Positions 4,296 through 5,479 of a stretch of DNA of 5,479 bases are shown piece by piece. Made by a program: the position numbers and the translations under genes. The stretch lies in assembly GCA_029939875.1 (NCBI GenBank), contig JAOZSC010000208.1:1-5479 (forward strand), in the 5' to 3' direction. The notes under the pieces are model-generated. The model was not told the origin of the DNA. It made no database searches and was given only the letters and a program-made list of their open reading frames with translations. This stretch comes from Desulfobacterales bacterium (lineage in GTDB: Bacteria > Desulfobacterota > Desulfobacteria > Desulfobacterales > JAFDCJ01). Within the stretch, counting starts at the first letter, position 1, and each line of letters starts with the position of its first letter.

Positions 4296-5479
4296 TCAAA
4301 CCACACAATCCACAATAAACTGTTCGTAGTCCTGCAATACATTTCTTTCACGGTGGCCGCCATAAATAATTTCAGTAAGCCAGCGATCGACATCTTTGTC
4401 GGTATACGGCATATCTTTTTGTCCGTCTTTCAATGATAAAAGGGCCTTCTTCAATTCCGTTTCACTATGTATTATCCAACAGGCCCCCATTTTTTCATAC
4501 TCAGTTGTATTTTTATGAAGATATTGTAAATAGAGAACAGGTTTGCGCCTGATGAGTGTTTCAATAATGATGCTGGACGCGATAACCAGTGTCACATCGG
4601 CCCATTCACATAGTTCCACGGATGATACGTCGGCAACATTGGCAAGAGGTAAATTTGCATACATGGCCGCCTCATGGCCTGTCCGGGTATGGGGCTTGAT
4701 CATCACCTCAATGCCGTCAAGATTGGCTAACAGATTAAATGTCTTAACCATTCTTTCCACCTCGATCCGGTAATGAGGCCTTGTCGTCATAAAAACTACT
4801 TTTAGCTTCCCGGAATCGTCATCTGTCGATTTGATCTTTCGCGGCAATATCTTATTGTTTTGTGCCATCCACTCTTTGCAGTATCTGGCACTTCCAAGCA
4901 CAAATATTTTTTCTTCAGTTACTCCGGATTTTGAAATAGTTTCTTTGAATAATCTGTTTTGTACAATTACATAGTCAAAGTGGTTATATCTATCGAATTG
5001 TCCCTCTTTCTTCGATCCTGTCTTAACGAAATCGTTAGTATACAAGAAGACGCCATGAGGCAGTGCCACCGTGGGTATAGACATAGCTTTAGCTGCTCTC
5101 AGAAGCGATTCAACAATATACTTACGGGGCCTTACCCAATCGAAGCATAGCACTTTTGCTTGAGATTGCTCGAGAAATTTTTGAACGCTGTTTGTGTCGT
5201 AAAACTTGCTGCGCATTATGTCGTATAGCCAATAACCGGTTTTTTTAGCGCGCCGACTAAAAGCCTTTGACCAGAATGAGAGCTGTTGTGGGTCACCACG
5301 ATTAGACACTTTTCGAATATAAAGACACCGCAGAAAAAGAAAGTGTATGATCCGATGCCGCCAGCCCAGTTGTTGATCAAATGCATTGTAAATATAATCA
5401 ACCTTAACCCCTAATTCTCTTAAAAAATTGAGACGATAATCGCTTTGGATATCATATTCTGGATTTATGCAATAAACGG
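4296..5479 (-). CDS. GT-B-like glycosyl/glycerophosphotransferase-type protein (copy 2, 5' end outside window)
   Basis: The frame is open from the right edge to the TGA at 4296, giving 393 visible residues. The first ones (VYCINPEYDI, then DYRLNF and GVKVDYIY) align with residues 31-60 of the 2872 product, so about 30 N-terminal residues are missing and the full length should be near 423, almost equal to copy 1. The GTG at 5309 is therefore internal, not the start. Shared motifs, in visible numbering, are VLCFDWVRPR (109-118), ALPHG (138-142), VLGSARYC (193-200), KPHTR (261-265), SS (301-302) with E306, RKPVLYL (311-317) and MGACWIIH. By eye about half of all residues are identical, far more in the C-terminal half. 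A block of about 75 residues between VDYIY and AKVLCF is poorly conserved but of nearly the same length. A cytoplasmic transferase of surface glycan synthesis is inferred; the substrate is unknown. Confidence 0.88.
   Translation of the reverse strand, partial: VYCINPEYDIQSDYRLNFLRELGVKVDYIYNAFDQQLGWRHRIIHFLFLRCLYIRKVSNRGDPQQLSFWSKAFSRRAKKTGYWLYDIMRSKFYDTNSVQKFLEQSQAKVLCFDWVRPRKYIVESLLRAAKAMSIPTVALPHGVFLYTNDFVKTGSKKEGQFDRYNHFDYVIVQNRLFKETISKSGVTEEKIFVLGSARYCKEWMAQNNKILPRKIKSTDDDSGKLKVVFMTTRPHYRIEVERMVKTFNLLANLDGIEVMIKPHTRTGHEAAMYANLPLANVADVSSVELCEWADVTLVIASSIIIETLIRRKPVLYLQYLHKNTTEYEKMGACWIIHSETELKKALLSLKDGQKDMPYTDKDVDRWLTEIIYGGHRERNVLQDYEQFIVDCVV

Noticed and set aside
4296..5309. A complete 337-residue gene starting at GTG 5309
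   Set aside because: The frame stays open to the window edge and the upstream residues align with the homologous gene at 2872, so the true start lies outside.

Overview
The window looks like a surface-polysaccharide accessory region of a Gram-negative bacterium, most likely a deltaproteobacterium (Desulfobacterota). That placement is an inference from recalled resemblance of the 650..2053 protein to desulfobacterial homologues; no search was run.

Layout. Positions 1-181 (minus strand) hold the 5' end of a cyclase/arylformamidase-family gene with a TTG start and the complete HxGTHxDxPxHF metal-site motif. Positions 182-649 are a long intergenic region with promoter-like boxes, an imperfect hairpin, four tandem heptamers, a doubled 9-mer and a perfect 9-bp stem-loop directly before the next ribosome-binding site. 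Positions 650-2053 (plus) encode a surface carbohydrate biosynthesis protein. Positions 2054-2871 carry no plus-strand gene. They hold a 7-bp-periodic repeat block (2064-2182) and, on the minus strand, a deleted group II intron (about 2183-2740). The intron keeps domains V and VI and about 37 codons of its reverse transcriptase/maturase. Positions 2872-4146 (plus) and 4296-5479 (minus, 5' end outside the window) are two homologous GT-B-like glycosyl/glycerophosphotransferase-type genes arranged tail to tail.

How the genes fit together. The three carbohydrate-related proteins all carry the C-terminal donor-site signatures seen in GT-B enzymes (an xPH turn and a small-residue/Glu motif) and probably act in the cytoplasm on capsule, O-antigen or similar glycans. 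The two homologous genes stay close in sequence except for a block of about 75 residues in their N-terminal halves, which suggests duplication followed by change in acceptor or partner specificity. The cyclase gene at the left edge seems to be ordinary metabolism and probably marks the border of the cluster.

The most unusual items are the ORF-deleted intron whose 3' splice boundary abuts the heptad repeats, the inverted homologous pair of an unnamed transferase-like family, and the stem-loop at the start of the 650 gene. No CRISPR array, tRNA, rRNA or clear defence system is visible.
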